Source: Chlorophyllum brunneum (taxonomy: Eukaryota > Basidiomycota > Agaricomycetes > Agaricales > Agaricaceae). From it: 64,000 bases of DNA. Location: NCBI GenBank assembly GCA_963576785.1, contig OY756151.1, forward strand, positions 1,240,001 through 1,304,000. Reading direction: 5' to 3'. Shown piece by piece: positions 1 to 11,635 of this stretch (positions are counted from its first letter, which is position 1; every line of letters starts with the position of its first letter). The translations under genes were made by a program, and so were the position numbers. The notes beneath the pieces are model-generated. The model did not search any database. It was given only the letters and a program-made list of their open reading frames with translations, and was not told where the DNA came from.

Positions 1-273
1 CTCCTCCCATCTCCGTTCTCCCCGCCGTCCCTGTGAGTAGTTCAAAACATATAAATCTCTGTCATTTTCTTCTTCTCTTGTTCTTATTAACACTGTTCGT
101 TACCTGCGTTACTCATGCTTTATTACAGACACCTAGCCCACCCGCCCTTACTCATCGTCAAACTTCATAATTCAACACCAAGTTCAGGCACAGCTCTCCA
201 AACTTGAGAACTCCACAGGCCCTTTCAAAGCCGAAACTTAGAGGGATTATTGGGAGACCTAGGACAGTTATAA
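1..273. other. Upstream region of the EOS1-like gene
   Basis: No separate gene is visible. The stretch is T/C-rich and contains short gt...ag combinations that could hold the missing 5' exon of the EOS1-like gene. The first ATG is at 115, but I could not connect it to the downstream frame with confidence. Confidence 0.3.
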
Positions 274-2224
274 CTGAAGGACAAGCTGGCTACACGTCCC
301 ACTGATACAAATACGAATCCAGGCAACTCGGGATCGCGGAGGAGGCGCAACTCGACCGAGTCGGTGTCTGAGGACATCGCATTCCAGCCAAACTCCATCA
401 ATTCACGCACACACCCAACGCACCCGCACCCGCTACACGCTCACACAAGCACAGGACCTGTTAGGCGCCGGGTATTAATACCTGACACGCCCTCTTCACA
501 GGAAGTCACGTCGATAGCCTCTTCGTCTTCGTCAACGAATTGTCATTCGACGCAATGCCAGTATCAGTCACGGTCGTTGTTTTTGACGCCTCCAGAGGGA
601 ATGGACGATGATGTTCCACGACGTGTACCCAAAAAATGTGCATCTTCGCCAGTGTTGTGTGCTCCCACTTCTCACATGGTTGATACCGAACCCGCTTCGT
701 CCCTTCGGGTTCCCTCATTTGTAAATTCAACGCCGGGTGTTGAGGGTGCATCTCCCGAACCCCCACCATATACGTCGCTACCTCCGCCTTTGATTCCCTT
801 GCCGGCTGGAATGTCCATGGCTATACCCGTACCCATGCCTCTGTCTACTGCGGCGTCGGACCACCGGTCGTTACATGCAAGTAAACAGAACTCTGATGAG
901 GAGGAGGCCATAGAAGAAGGAGACGGGGCAATATATACCTCGTGGAATGGCGTTGCTGGTACCAGTGCATCTGACTGGGCTTCGAGACACATGCATGCAA
1001 CGAGTCGTCCTCCGTCCCTACCTCGGCGTGGTACTACTTCTCCACGTCCACAGCTACATCATTCTCATTCTCATGCGCAACATGTTCCATATCCTGGAAT
1101 AAAGAAACCAAAAGTGAGGGGTGGTGTGAGTTTGAGGCATCGGATCTTCGCCGTTGCGAGTGGGATCTCGTTGACGCGTGGTGAGGGCAGGGAGAGGAAT
1201 GGAGGAGGCGGTGGTGAGACAGAGGGTGAAGGAGAGAGTGAGTCGGAGGGGAAGGTCATTTGCACGACGCCGGGGATGGTGTGTGCTGGCGAGACAGAGA
1301 CGGAAACTGACGAACCGGTGCGTGTTTTTCTCTTCATCAATTTGACCGGTCTTGATTTAATGATGCTTTCAGTCTCGACATTTACCCACCGCACGCGTAT
1401 CACGAGCTTCACGACTATCAAAATCGTTCTCTTTTTCTCAGCCAACCCCGTTCACGACACTTCCGTGGCAGTGGCTCCTGTTCGAATTTTCGAGGCTATT
1501 GGCGATCGTGCCTGCCTCGCTGGGGTTTATTTGGTGTCTCTGGCACATATATACCTATATACCTGATTTAAACCCTCACATTATGGGTTCGGGGCGGCCG
1601 CTCCCCGATAGAATTGACTATATTATTGCGTCTCTTTGGGTACGTTTCTCATCACATTTCTATCCAGTCATCCTAACAAATTTCTTTAAGGCGCTTCTGA
1701 CTGCCCATCAATGTCTTTCACTCACAACTGGTCTATTAACGCGTTGGAGACACTACTACGCACCTCTATCTACCCTTGTCCGCCTACTCGCACTTCAGGG
1801 TATCTGCTGGCCAGCAACGCATCTCACAGTCAATATCCTCGAAGTGGCCAAACGACCCGCAGTTGTCTGGGCTGTCATCGGCACAACAACATGTATGAGT
1901 CGCAGCATCCAGATTTGGGTCGTGAGCAATCTCCCAACCAATTCCGCGTCATCGCAGAGTATCTCCAATGGAGCTACTGACGCGAGGGAGCGTGAAAAGG
2001 AGCGTGAAAAGCGGAGAGCTTTGGAAGCCGCCGACACTGGTGGTGGTGGGGGAGGAAAGGCCAGGGGCTACGGGTATATCTATTGGAAGAAATGGAACAA
2101 GTGGCGGAGGAGACGGCGATGGGACTGGCGAGAAGTGTCGATGAAGTGTGTGTTGCCAGCTGGGGTGTTATATTTTGTGATGGCGTGGGCTGGGGAGATT
2201 CGCAGAGAGCTTGGCGGATGCTAG
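274..2224 (+). CDS. EOS1: EOS1-like ER membrane protein (N-glycosylation EOS1 family)
   Basis: Three exons are supported: up to 1317, 1442-1639 and 1691-2224. The introns are 1318-1441 and 1640-1690, both in phase 0; the second is 51 nt and has no in-frame stop. The first ~350 codons are low complexity (P/S/T/H-rich, then G/E-rich) and look disordered. The conserved part starts at PTPFTTLPWQWL and carries several hydrophobic segments, including RLLAIVPASLGF, TGLLTRWRHYY and RLLALQGICWPATHL, then SRSIQIWVVSNL. The C-terminus has a basic stretch followed by a last hydrophobic helix (CVLPAGVLYFVMAWAG). This pattern matches fungal EOS1, an ER membrane protein linked to N-glycosylation and oxidative-stress tolerance in yeast. 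The frame is open upstream to 274 but has no ATG before 601, so the true start is probably in an unrecognised upstream exon. Family call fairly sure; start unknown. Confidence 0.72.
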
Positions 2225-2333
2225 CAGCAGTTGTAGAGTCAAATATGACGTAGGCGATGCGACCCTGGCCCATATATGTCCAAGCATCCTAATCGGGAAG
2301 CCCACTGGCGTCATTAGACACTGGGCCCCCACA

Positions 2334-2339
2334 TATAAA
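2334..2339 (+). promoter_or_regulatory. TATA box of the HAM1-like gene
   Basis: A TATAAA hexamer lies about 46 bp before the ATG at 2386. It is followed by a C/T-rich stretch and then CAAAATG at the start. Position and context fit a fungal core promoter. Confidence 0.45.
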
Positions 2340-2385
2340 CATCCCAGACATCCCTCCTCGTCGTTTCAATCCTCTTCCTCTCAAA

Positions 2386-4980
2386 ATGAACAAGGCATCG
2401 TCTATTGTTGCTGCTCTCGACGCTGGCAAGCTCCCCTCTACCGAGCAGTTGAATCATTTCTTCAATTGGCTCAGCGATGTTGGTATCACTAACATCGAGC
2501 CTTCCGCTCAAGGAGAACTCAGCTCTCAGGGCCGTCTCCTTGCAAACGACCTGCGCCGCATTCTCGATGCATACAAGCAGTTCCTAGACGACAAAAATCG
2601 TGCGTTCTATTATTTTTCTTCGTACTTATGAAATCACTCATACACATCGAATAAAGAGGACAACATTCTCCAAGAAGCAATATGGCACCTCGAACAAGGC
2701 GACCTCGTCGCTACAGCTGAAGCCAAAGAAGATCAAGATCAAGCTCTTAGGGACATTCATTCCCTCCAACGTTCACTTCGCATCATTATGAAAGTAGCGT
2801 ACCACAACATCACAACCGAAGGCGCGCATCTCTTTAGTGACTTTGCGTCCGTGACGAGACTTATGCTTGCGGATGCTGCGGAATTGGTCGAGGTGCAAGC
2901 GGGAAAGGCGAAAGAGACATTACGTCATGTGGAGCAAGACGTTCAGGAGGGTAAGAGGGATACTTTGGGGAGGGATAAGGAGGCTGTGGAGGCCGCGAGA
3001 GGTGACGCAAGAGTCACTTGGGAACGCGGTGTTGACACAGTCAAGGATACTGGGTCGATGGTGATTGGTGCCTCACAGACTGTTGCAGGCGCTGTTGAGG
3101 ATAAGGCTGATCGCACTACAAGTCGCTTGCAGCATGCATTCTATTCTGTGTGTCTTATTTTGCCCTACTCTTCATGTCAATCTCACAATTTCGATATAGA
3201 TTTGTGACCGTGCTCAGTCGGATCCCGCCTACCGTCATGCACTCGATACAGTCTTTATCATTATTCAGAAGCGTCTTGACCAAGCATTGGAAGCCGCCTC
3301 CGACCCCAACTTCACACTTACGTCCTTCATCGCTGACCCTACTCCGGAACAACACGTTCCCAGGGCCCTTGAGTGTCTCAAGACATTCTTTGAGCGCATC
3401 GCCGATGTTCCGTTTGACCCTCTTGTTCGCAAGTTCCGCTCCACACTATCCATGGTCATCAGAGACGAGCAGTTAAAGGCATGGGCCAACGACTTCATTA
3501 ACGAAATCAGGCGAGACCTCGCCGAGGCAGGCTACGTCCGCAGTGAGGCTGCAACCCAAAAACGCAAACAGCTGCAATTGCGTTGGAAGTCTCTCCTTGA
3601 AAGGGACGAGAAGTGGAAGGCTAGCGTTGACCAGCTGAAAGAAGGGCTTACTAGAGTTGAAGAAGGAACTAAACAAGACAAGGATCTCCAACGCATCAAG
3701 ACTGCGCATCAACGCTTCAACCATGACATCGAGCAAGGTCTTATTGATGCTACCAGGGAGGCGGAGACCGGCTTGCAAGCTGCCGTAGAGCAGGTTACTT
3801 GGTTCTGGCAAGATCTCTTCAAGGTCTATCTTCCCCGTATCATGAACAGGATGAAGGGTGTTCCTATTCCTCGGTACGTCGGTGTACATGCGTTAATGTA
3901 CAGAGCGCTGACCCTGATCATAGAATCGAGTACAAGGACCAAGATATTGAGTTTGTCCTTGAGAATCTCGATATCTCTTCCTTCCATGTCCTGCCTTCCC
4001 ACGTCTATATCCGTAACATCACAGACGTCGACATTCAAACCTCCGCAGAGCCTGCTGAACCTTCTCGTACCGCCATTGGCACCCTCACCCATGTCCGGGT
4101 TCAAGCTGTCCAGCTCAAACTTAACGATGTTTCGTTCTGGTACAAGGACAAGACCCGTGGGGCAATGGGTCCAGGCGAGTTCACCGGTCTCATGCGTTTC
4201 GACCTCCCGGAAAAGGGACTTGATCTCGACCTCAAACTACGCCTCATCCCGGCAACGGTTAAAGGTCCTCACTCGCGCGAGAATATGAAGCACTTCAACA
4301 TTATCGAACGAATTGAAGTCAATCTCGCGGAAGATATTGGTTTGGAAGTTCGGGAAAGTAATCACTCTATTTTCGTCACGCTGTTCAAGCCAATCATGGT
4401 TCTACGATTGCGTGAGGCTTTGGAGAGGACATTGAGGGAGCAGATTCGGGCGTCAGTTGAATGGGCTGATGGGATTGCGTTTGATATTGCCAAGAGGAAG
4501 GAGGTGTTCCAAGATACTGGGCTTGGTGGCGGCGGATCCTTGATGGCCGCCATATGGAGCGAGGCAGGCAGAATTAGGAGAGAAGGTCGAGAGAAGGGTG
4601 AATTGGGTATTCACGCTACTGGCACCGGGCTCGTCGTTGAACAACAACTCTACTCTCGAAGCGGACATGAGGCAGGGAGGACCGAGTTTGCTATGGGTGC
4701 TGAGCCGCAGATTTTGAGTGGCGAAAAGCATGGACCACTTGGTACCGCTTCGACATCGTTGCAGACGCGTGTGGAGCAGGTGGGCGAGGAAGTGGGCATT
4801 CCGGGTCTCATGGAGGGTATGGTAGAAGCCGGAGGTGTTGCCGGTGGGGCGAAGAAACAGGCGAAGGGCGTTTTGAAAGAGGGAAAGAGGCAGATCTCAA
4901 GCTTCAAGAAGAGTGTGGAAGATAAGACTCAGTTTGAGAAGCAGAGGCCTGGATGGCAGAGTGCTGCGTTTGACTTTTGA
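2386..4980 (+). CDS. HAM1-like protein (HAM1 N- and C-terminal domains)
   Basis: Four exons (2386-2599, 2657-3147, 3200-3873, 3924-4980) join to 811 codons plus stop with all phases consistent. The N-terminal half is helical and charged (for example KAKETLRHVEQDVQEGKRD and repeated K/E-rich helices). It leads into WFWQDLFKVYLPRIMNRMKG and then a beta-rich region (IEYKDQDIEFVLENLDIS, SHVYIRNITDVDI, LKLNDVSFWYKDK). This order matches the fungal HAM1-like family (N-terminal plus HAM1_C domains), whose C-terminal part is related to BPI/lipid-transfer folds. The role is poorly known; a link to hyphal fusion has been made for the family in other fungi. The glycine-rich and helical tail after about residue 640 looks disordered. 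Start chosen at the first ATG downstream of the TATA box, giving MNKASSIVAALDAGKLPS. Confidence 0.82.
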
Positions 4981-5219
4981 TTGCGTAGCTCTTGTGGTGT
5001 AGTTCATTGGTGTATTATATTGTATCGCGACGCGTCTTGTACAATATGTGTAGTAACATAATTCCCTACTCTATCTAGCAGATCAACATGCTACTTCACC
5101 GTGCGGCATTGTTCTCGCGGTCGGCTGCATATGGAGCGATGAAGTGGGCTGATACGTAGAAAGCAGTGGGTCAATGACCGGTACGAAAGAGCTCGGATCG
5201 ATATGGGTAAATCCGTGTG

Positions 5220-6224
5220 CTAGCATAAGCCCTTCCAACCTCGACAAAGGAAATAAAATTCCTTTGATTCCCGACGGCTCGCCATGGGTTTGACAACCCG
5301 CACATCGTTAAAGTTCGGTGTAAGCATTGTATCACGGAATCCGTAAAGAAGCTCATGGGAGAAGAATTTTATTCTGCGTTCCGAGTTTTATGAGCCATGT
5401 GCAACTGGACATACAAGCTCGACGACTTACAGTAGAACACTATCCATTCTTTTTCGCTCCGTTGTGCGTAGATGTTCCACAGCAAATTGGAATACCATTT
5501 CACAAATCTTCAAGCTCTCTTCAGTGTCCCGAGCGGTTTTACCCGTCACGTTCCTCGCCATATCCGAGAGGATAACGTCCGCTTTACCCATGTCGTTTCC
5601 TCCTTCCATTTTGAGAAAATGGCGTATCTTGTCTTGAGTTGCACGTTTGAGAAAGTTTCCTCGAATGTCGAGGACGCCAGGTATAGGTTCCATGGGAAGT
5701 AAATCCACTGCGATGATTCTACCACGTCCGACTGGGGACTTGGAATCCGCTCCATCGTCGTCGATATTCAAAGGATCAAAAACCTCTGTTTCGGCAGGGA
5801 CTTGTGGAGTTTCTTTTCTCTTTCCCTTCACTTTCGTAGTGGAACGAATTTCATCCATTTCCTTCAAAGCTTCCAACTTGGGTGAACTCCAAGTCCCACA
5901 CTGTTCATTAAGTTTTGCTCCATTTTCGCCATACCCGAATCTCTTTACCCACATCACTTTATCCGTGGACTCGGTCCATCCAAGTCTTTCAGCAACCACT
6001 TGACTCCAGCCACCTGGCGAAGCCCCGAGGTCGATGATAGTGCGTACATTTGGTTTAGTCAAAAAGTTAAATCGGTCGTCGATTTCGATGAGTTTGTATG
6101 CTGCACGGGAACGGTAAATGGTTGGAGATGAGTAACGTTTCTTGACGTATGGGTCGGAGTTTTGCCTTGCAAGCCAAGCCCGGGATGAGGACGAGAGTGA
6201 GCAAAGGACTTTGCTGGTTTGCAT
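5220..6224 (-). CDS. MRM2: Mitochondrial rRNA 2'-O-methyltransferase MRM2 (FtsJ/RrmJ family)
   Basis: Two exons (6224-5431 and 5373-5220) with a 57-nt intron give a 315-residue protein. The start MQTSKVLCSLSSSSRAWLA resembles a mitochondrial presequence; a longer in-frame start exists at 6350 but reads less like one. The FtsJ signatures are visible: YRSRAAYKLIEID near the N-terminus, the SAM-binding IIDLGASPGGWSQV, GRIIAVDLLPMEPI, VILSDMARNVTG, and the terminal catalytic lysine region LIKFFSHE. A K/E/D-rich insert of about 60 residues separates the SAM motif from AVDLLPM. The family 2'-O-methylates a U in the large-subunit mitochondrial rRNA peptidyl-transferase loop. The last exon restores the conserved ending EFYFLCRGWKG, supporting the splice choice. 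Confidence 0.88.
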
Positions 6225-6484
6225 TGAATATTTCCTTTCTGCTTTAGGTAAGTAGCGCGACTTACTGTTTGGCAGGGAGCTGAGAAATAAATACTCATTA
6301 AATGTTTTACGGGCATGCCATACGCTTCGAGTTGGTGGCCAAGTAAGCATGACATGCTGGTATGGAATATGAACATTACATATGTATCCTCCAATCAGTC
6401 ATTGCTTGGATATGTAGAAAGAGATCCTTGAGATCTAAACCCCGCATTTTTGACTGATGATGATATTGGATGGAGTGACAAGTG

Positions 6485-6652
6485 GTCACGTATCTCAGAA
6501 ACGTGACAGAGTGACAGAGCCATAGAGTGACGAGTGGTCACATTTCTTAGATACATGACCAGGGGTCACGTATCTGAGAAACGTGACAGAGTGACACACT
6601 TTGATCCATACAAGCACAAGCAAAGTGAGGTCACGTTTCTTAGAAAAGTGAC
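6485..6652. repeat. Four copies of a 23-bp imperfect palindrome
   Basis: Copies start at 6485, 6537, 6565 and 6630. Each reads GTCAC(G/A)T at the left and the inverted sequence ending GTGAC or ATGAC at the right, around a TCT(N)AGA core. Three copies are followed directly by AG(A/C)GTGAC. They lie 260-430 bp upstream of the MRM2 start and just beyond the 3' end of the neighbouring kinase gene. They could be protein-binding sites (the arms resemble TCACGT bHLH/bZIP half sites) or a small decayed satellite. Confidence 0.75.
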
Positions 6653-6727
6653 AGCGTGACAACCTCAGTTTTACAGGCAAGGGACTCGCTGAGAAACACA
6701 AAATCTAAGTTTATGACCCAACCTACG

Positions 6728-7739
6728 TCAAAAAAGCCAGGGAGAAACGACTTCGAGCAGGTTCTCCCACATTTTTCGCTCCTGATGATATTGCTCGCTG
6801 CTTGGCATCATCAACATTATATTTCGAGCCCATTCCATATCTTGGCGTATTGTCGCTGAACTAACGTAGTCCCAGAATTCCGGATGCCTGTCATTTGACC
6901 TGTTAACTTATCCAATTGAGGGAAAGAACCCGGTCAGAGCTCACCAGCCAGCATATTCCCAGTCGATGATCCCCATCAAGTGTCCGTCTTTAACCATAAC
7001 ATTCCAAGGCGCGCAATCCCCATGTGCAAAGAAGACATTATATTCTTTATCCAACAGTTTTTCCGCTCCTCTGACATACGGTTCCAATTCAGCTCTATCG
7101 TCGTCGTCGTCATAGTGCTTGCTCATATCGATAAGGTCACGGTGATACGCTTTGGGATTCTCTTTCCGTGATTTCTGGGGAGGTACAATTGGACTGCGGA
7201 TAGCACCACCAGTGGGACCACACACAGCCATACCATACGGGTTCGCAAAAGTGCGCATCTTTTGGAGGTACGAGTCGAGTTCATTCATTATGACTTGTAA
7301 CTCTTCTTTGGAGTATGTCTCGTAGACTTGCGAAAGGGTCCTGCCAGGTATCTTGGTCATAAGTATACTTCCCAGCTTGTTCTGTCCCCTGCTAGCGCGA
7401 CTTGTGTGGCACAAAATGCGAGGGACAGGGATTCCCATCGCACGGGCGATCCTGGTCGCTTGCACTTCATATTCGGGGCACGTAATGGTCGTTTTGATGA
7501 GAAGATTGAAAGGGAGTTCGTGTATGTGATGGGCCCCATGTATTTCAGCATCAATGCCGCGCCAGCGAGTATAGCGTTCCGAGAACTTGATAAGCCAATC
7601 ATTCACCAGGCCGCTTAGCGTGTTGACCCATGACCATTGCGGTTTGCATGTTGGAAGGTCAAGCAAGACCTATCTCATAAGCAGGACACTCGTCTGCGTA
7701 TTCGAGCAAGGGACTTACTTGAGAGTCATCAATGTTCAT
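6728..7739 (-). CDS. Aminoglycoside-phosphotransferase-like (APH) kinase-fold protein
   Basis: Three exons (7739-7719, 7669-6945, 6887-6728) give 301 residues. The first exon is only 21 nt (MNIDDSQ) and joins in phase 0. The APH fold is recognised from the catalytic loop HGDCAPWNVMV (HxDxxxxN) and the metal-binding IIDWEYAGW. An upstream segment reads TKIPGRTLSQVYETYS, as in the family. The last exon supplies PEFWDYVSS, the usual continuation after the DWE motif. Fungal genomes hold many such proteins; their small-molecule or protein substrates are unknown, so aminoglycoside resistance should not be inferred. The polar DDDDD run around residue 190 is a loop insertion. No neighbour suggests a pathway. 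Confidence 0.85.
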
Positions 7740-7996
7740 GACAACAGTTTTTAGGTGTATACCTTGAGAGTTTTATTTAGTTGTGACAGGTTCCTGTCAG
7801 TGGTCAATCCCACGGTATACTTATTCAATTAATCATTCTTTGTGTCCATGCGCAAGTTCAGTACAGAACGCATGGGCCAGAGGACAATGCTTTTGGCGCA
7901 ATCTTCAAGATAATCGACAATCGATAATCGATAACATACACGCTATTTAACGGTCGCGAATGCAAGTACATTTTTTAACCCACCTACTGTATATCG

Positions 7997-8614
7997 ATGC
8001 TCGCCCCCGCACACATTACAGAACCTGCGACTTTCGCTCAAGCGCTACCTCACCTTCAGAGTATCATTACCATCGACCCGGGTGATCCCATATCCCAAAT
8101 TCCCGTCCGAGCACCCTCAACAGTAGTATTCGATACACGCTGCCTCCACGTCGTTATACGCGGCAGGACAAACCCCAGACCTGGAGCGAGATTCCAATTC
8201 GCGTTGTATTACTGTAGTGGTCCGTCATCCGAGATTTACTGGGGCCTTCACGGCCATGGCAATAACTGGATACTTCATCGGAAGGAGTGCCGCCCTCGAG
8301 ATCCGAACCGCGTGACAAGCGGGACAGTCCTACTATTGGGTCTCATTCGTGTCAAGGACGATATCGACGAGCTCGATCTTGATCACGTTTCTCAGCTCAT
8401 CCAAAGTGACGATCGGTTAATACAAGAAGGGGAGATACCTCAACAGCCAATGTCTTCGGCGGTGTACGTCGCACGTGCACTCGATCGACTGGTGGATGCA
8501 GAGTTTCTTCGAAGAAGGTCTACAATCAGTTTCCGGCAGGAGGTCATTACATATAGGAACGAGTTTCTTCGAGGAGAGACGGAACGTTTTAGAATTTCCC
8601 GCTTTCTTAAATGA
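7997..8614 (+). CDS. Hypothetical protein, single exon
   Basis: An uninterrupted 205-codon frame starts at an ATG in a CGATG context and ends before an A/T-rich stretch. The protein starts MLAPAHITEPATFAQALPH and has no signal peptide or membrane helix. Its centre is beta-like (TVVFDTRCLHVVIRG, FQFALYYCSG, WGLHGHGNNWILH) and its C-terminus is charged and helical. I do not recognise the family. The absence of introns is unusual next to its neighbours. Codon use is like surrounding genes, so I think it is expressed, but function is unknown. Confidence 0.55.
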   Translation: MLAPAHITEPATFAQALPHLQSIITIDPGDPISQIPVRAPSTVVFDTRCLHVVIRGRTNPRPGARFQFALYYCSGPSSEIYWGLHGHGNNWILHRKECRPRDPNRVTSGTVLLLGLIRVKDDIDELDLDHVSQLIQSDDRLIQEGEIPQQPMSSAVYVARALDRLVDAEFLRRRSTISFRQEVITYRNEFLRGETERFRISRFLK

Positions 8615-8945
8615 GTATGACCATCTTACAATGGACCAAGTTAGTATTGGGAGAGCTTCTGTTCAAATTGAGAGCATTGACAACATTTTCGTAAATCAGA
8701 AAAAGTCTATATGCATCCACTATCTACAATCCCTCCTACAACAACCCCAACCCCAACAACTATATAATACCCAGCACGTAAATACAACAACCAAAACCAT
8801 CAACAAAATAACGATCTCCAACACAGAGTGCAAAAACAAAAAAGAACAAAGTTCGAGTATAAAAGGGGGAATATGTCGGTGCACCTCATCTCACCATCTA
8901 ATCTACACCACAGCCTCTCACCCACCCACCCAACAAAACAACATT
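8615..8945. other. Intergenic, convergent 3' ends
   Basis: Between the hypothetical gene and the 3' end of glycogen synthase the sequence is A/C-rich with CAACA-type simple runs and no supported frame. It probably holds the two 3' UTRs. Confidence 0.4.
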
Positions 8946-11559
8946 TTAATACCCATTAGTAGTCTTCCCAGTATCCTCATCCTCTCCATTCGCCTGACTC
9001 AACTTGAGCGCCGCGTTCGCCTTTCTCAAATCTCCTTCACTCAAACTTGTGAATGCACCTCCTCCAGGTGTACTAGCACCACTACGAACCGAACCAGATC
9101 GCGAGCGAACTTTCATCACAAGCGGGCTTTTACATCCGCACACATTAGTCTGAGAAAGAGGTTATAAGAGGGAGAGGAGGCTTACAATGGATACGAGTCG
9201 TCTTCATCGACGTGATCTGCCCATCCAAAACCTCTATAATCACTCGTAGCGAGTGCTTGCATCTGAACACATCAGTGTCAGTCAAAAACAATACAAGGCG
9301 CACCTCCCCAGAAACTTACATCTTCTGTCAAAGTCCCAAGATCACCCGGTGTAGCCGCACCTCTCAACCTCGGACTAGCGGGTACACTCCCCGCACTCCC
9401 ATACGCACCCACCCGTCTCCCAGTCCCAGTCCTAGTCCCAGCCTCATCCCCATCCATCCCAAACCCATCATCCCAAGCCACCTCCTCACCACTACCAACC
9501 TCCCCATTCTCACCATAAAACGCATCCGGATAAGCCCTCCTCAAAGCCAACTGTCTCGCCTTCGAATACTCGATCCCTAAATTCTTCCAATCCAACAACG
9601 GTGACAATCTCTCAACTCGATTACGTTGGTTGATACGTTGTCGACGAGATTTTGATGTGAATGCGAATAAATGTTCTGCTAGTTGGTTGACGGAATCTTC
9701 GACGGATTGCATCCTACGATCGACAATATAACAACCTTCTTCTTCTGGACGTTCGATTAGATCCTGCATGAAGCATCCGAAACCGGAAAGGTTGGTTGTT
9801 ACACTCGGGATACCCATCTTTAAAACCCCGTCAGTCAAACAAAAGTAATGAAAAGGATAACTAAGACGTACGACAGTGCACTCCGCCGGTGTATACCCCC
9901 ACGGTTCATAATAACTAGGGAACACACCCAAGTGACATCCACGCACAAACTCTTCATAATCCAATGCCAAGATCGGATTATTACTATTCAAAAAATCGGG
10001 ATGAAAGATAATCTTGACACGATCATGAGCATTGTTGAACAGTTTAACCCGTCGGATTTGGTTAAGTATAGGGTCGTTGGGATCATCAGCCATGTTATGT
10101 GTTGTCACAGGAGGAAGCGAGTTTCGCTTCAGTGCAAAGATGCGTCGTTTGAGTAAGATTTGATCCTCTTCTGATAGTAGATCGTCTGGGGCTGGGATTG
10201 TTTTCATGTCGCTTTGGAATGAAATTGCAAGTTAGGCTTAGGATTTGTACAAGATGAAGGACGTACCCTGTGAAACGGGCGGCATGGTCAAATAAACGTT
10301 GGCCAATACGATTTTGAATTTCCGTGACGGTATCGCGCAATTGCTTGGTGACGGCCTGTCCTTTGAGAGCCTCGATGGTATAGGAATGTGTCGCGGCAGG
10401 CATGATAATGAAAGCGACAATGGTAACGGATGATCCCGCTTTTTGCAAACGATAATTGAGACCTGTAAGAAAATATCAACAAATGGATCATCAAAGGACA
10501 ATCCATGGTACTCACGAGCAAGAGACTCAATAAACATATCCACACCTTTGTTCCGATATTCGTAGCGGCCAGCCGTGAAGACATAGAGGGTATTTTCAAG
10601 ATCGAAATCATAGTGTCCATAGAAATGACCACGGATAAATTCGTTGATCTTTGCTTTGGCAGTAGCGTGGAGATTTTGAAATTCGTGCATGGCCTGGAAC
10701 TTGACGACGTTGAGACCGTTGGGAAGGACACCATCAGGTTTACGCTTGAGAAGATGTTCACTTTCATAGGCAGTGATGTGGGAAACGGTCGTAAAGACAT
10801 CAGCACAATGTGTCGCAGAACGTTCGATACAGTATCGATGGTAAATACCACGTTTCCCGGCTTCATGGTCAACATCAAAGTATTGAAGGTTGTTGTAGAA
10901 ATCAACAGAACCAGCACAGAGGTATCGTCCTAGGAGGGTAGCATGTGTAGTGAAAACTGTAGTAACATCGATATGACGCTTGCGACAGAGAGGAATTGCT
11001 AGGCCAGCTTGCCACTCGTGGAAGTGTGCGATGACAGCGGTGGTGAGTTGACGCGCGACATACTGTAAAAGGAGGAATCAATGGTAGAGACCGGAGTAGC
11101 GGAATGGAAGCTGACATCACCGAGGAACCATGCAACGAGGTAGCCAAAGACTATTGTTTCGTTGGTTTCGTGGTCGTTGGGTGGACTGGGAATGCCAGCG
11201 AGGTTCCACAAGTCGCCCTTCCACTCGTCGAGACGGGAGTACATGCTGCTGGTGTCGAAGAGAAGGACATGAGGATTGCCCTCGATGAGCCAACGGCCAT
11301 AGAGAGCCTTTACACCCTGTGATCGCATAGATTCAAGGGTAGCAGCTACGTGTTCATCGGCGGGCTCTTCTGGCTCAACCTCCATGGGAGCGGTCTTGTA
11401 GGAGAGAGGGCCGATAAGGCAATATCTGTCGCCAAACTCTGAAACGGTGACGGGGACTTTTGTCTTTATGACGGTGTAGATGCCGCCGACCTTGTTTGCG
11501 ACTTCCCAGGCGCACTCGAAGAGGATGGGTTGCTGGACATCGCGTTTGCCGTCTGCCAT
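8946..11559 (-). CDS. GSY1: Glycogen synthase (GT3 family)
   Basis: The N-terminus reads [20 protein letters not shown], the UDP-glucose-binding glycogen synthase signature. Later exons carry [54 protein letters not shown], and the C-terminal [25 protein letters not shown] with the catalytic Glu and activation region. The enzyme elongates alpha-1,4-glucan from UDP-glucose in the cytosol. At least six introns are present. The last junction needs an AG at 9118-9119 so that DSYP continues as [13 protein letters not shown]; the earlier AG would run into a stop. The S/T- and G-rich tail after this point is where family members are phosphorylated and inhibited. The ATG at 11559 gives [11 protein letters not shown], a normal length N-terminus. 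The upstream neighbour ends only 76 bp away. Confidence 0.93.
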
Positions 11560-11635
11560 GGTCGTGGTGTGATTGCAAAAATGAGAGAATACAAATCACT
11601 GTCTACGCGAATTCAAACCACCCTTCGCCTTGACG

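Noticed and set aside
364..600. GTG at 364 as the start of the EOS1-like protein
   Set aside because: Nuclear genes do not normally start at GTG. The frame is open further upstream, so this is an arbitrary point; the real start is probably in an upstream exon.
672..1445. Minus-strand open frames opposite the EOS1-like gene
   Set aside because: They arise from low-complexity G/E and P/S codons of the sense gene and have no protein features.
6478..6662. CRISPR-like array for the four palindromic repeats
   Set aside because: The spacing is irregular, the units are themselves palindromes, and the organism is a eukaryote with no cas genes.
6728..7739. Antibiotic-resistance aminoglycoside kinase
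   Set aside because: Only the general APH fold is visible. Fungal proteins of this fold are numerous and not resistance enzymes.
9212..9580. Plus-strand frame of about 120 codons over the glycogen synthase 3' end
   Set aside because: It is the antisense shadow of the S/T/G-rich glycogen synthase tail and lacks an independent start context.
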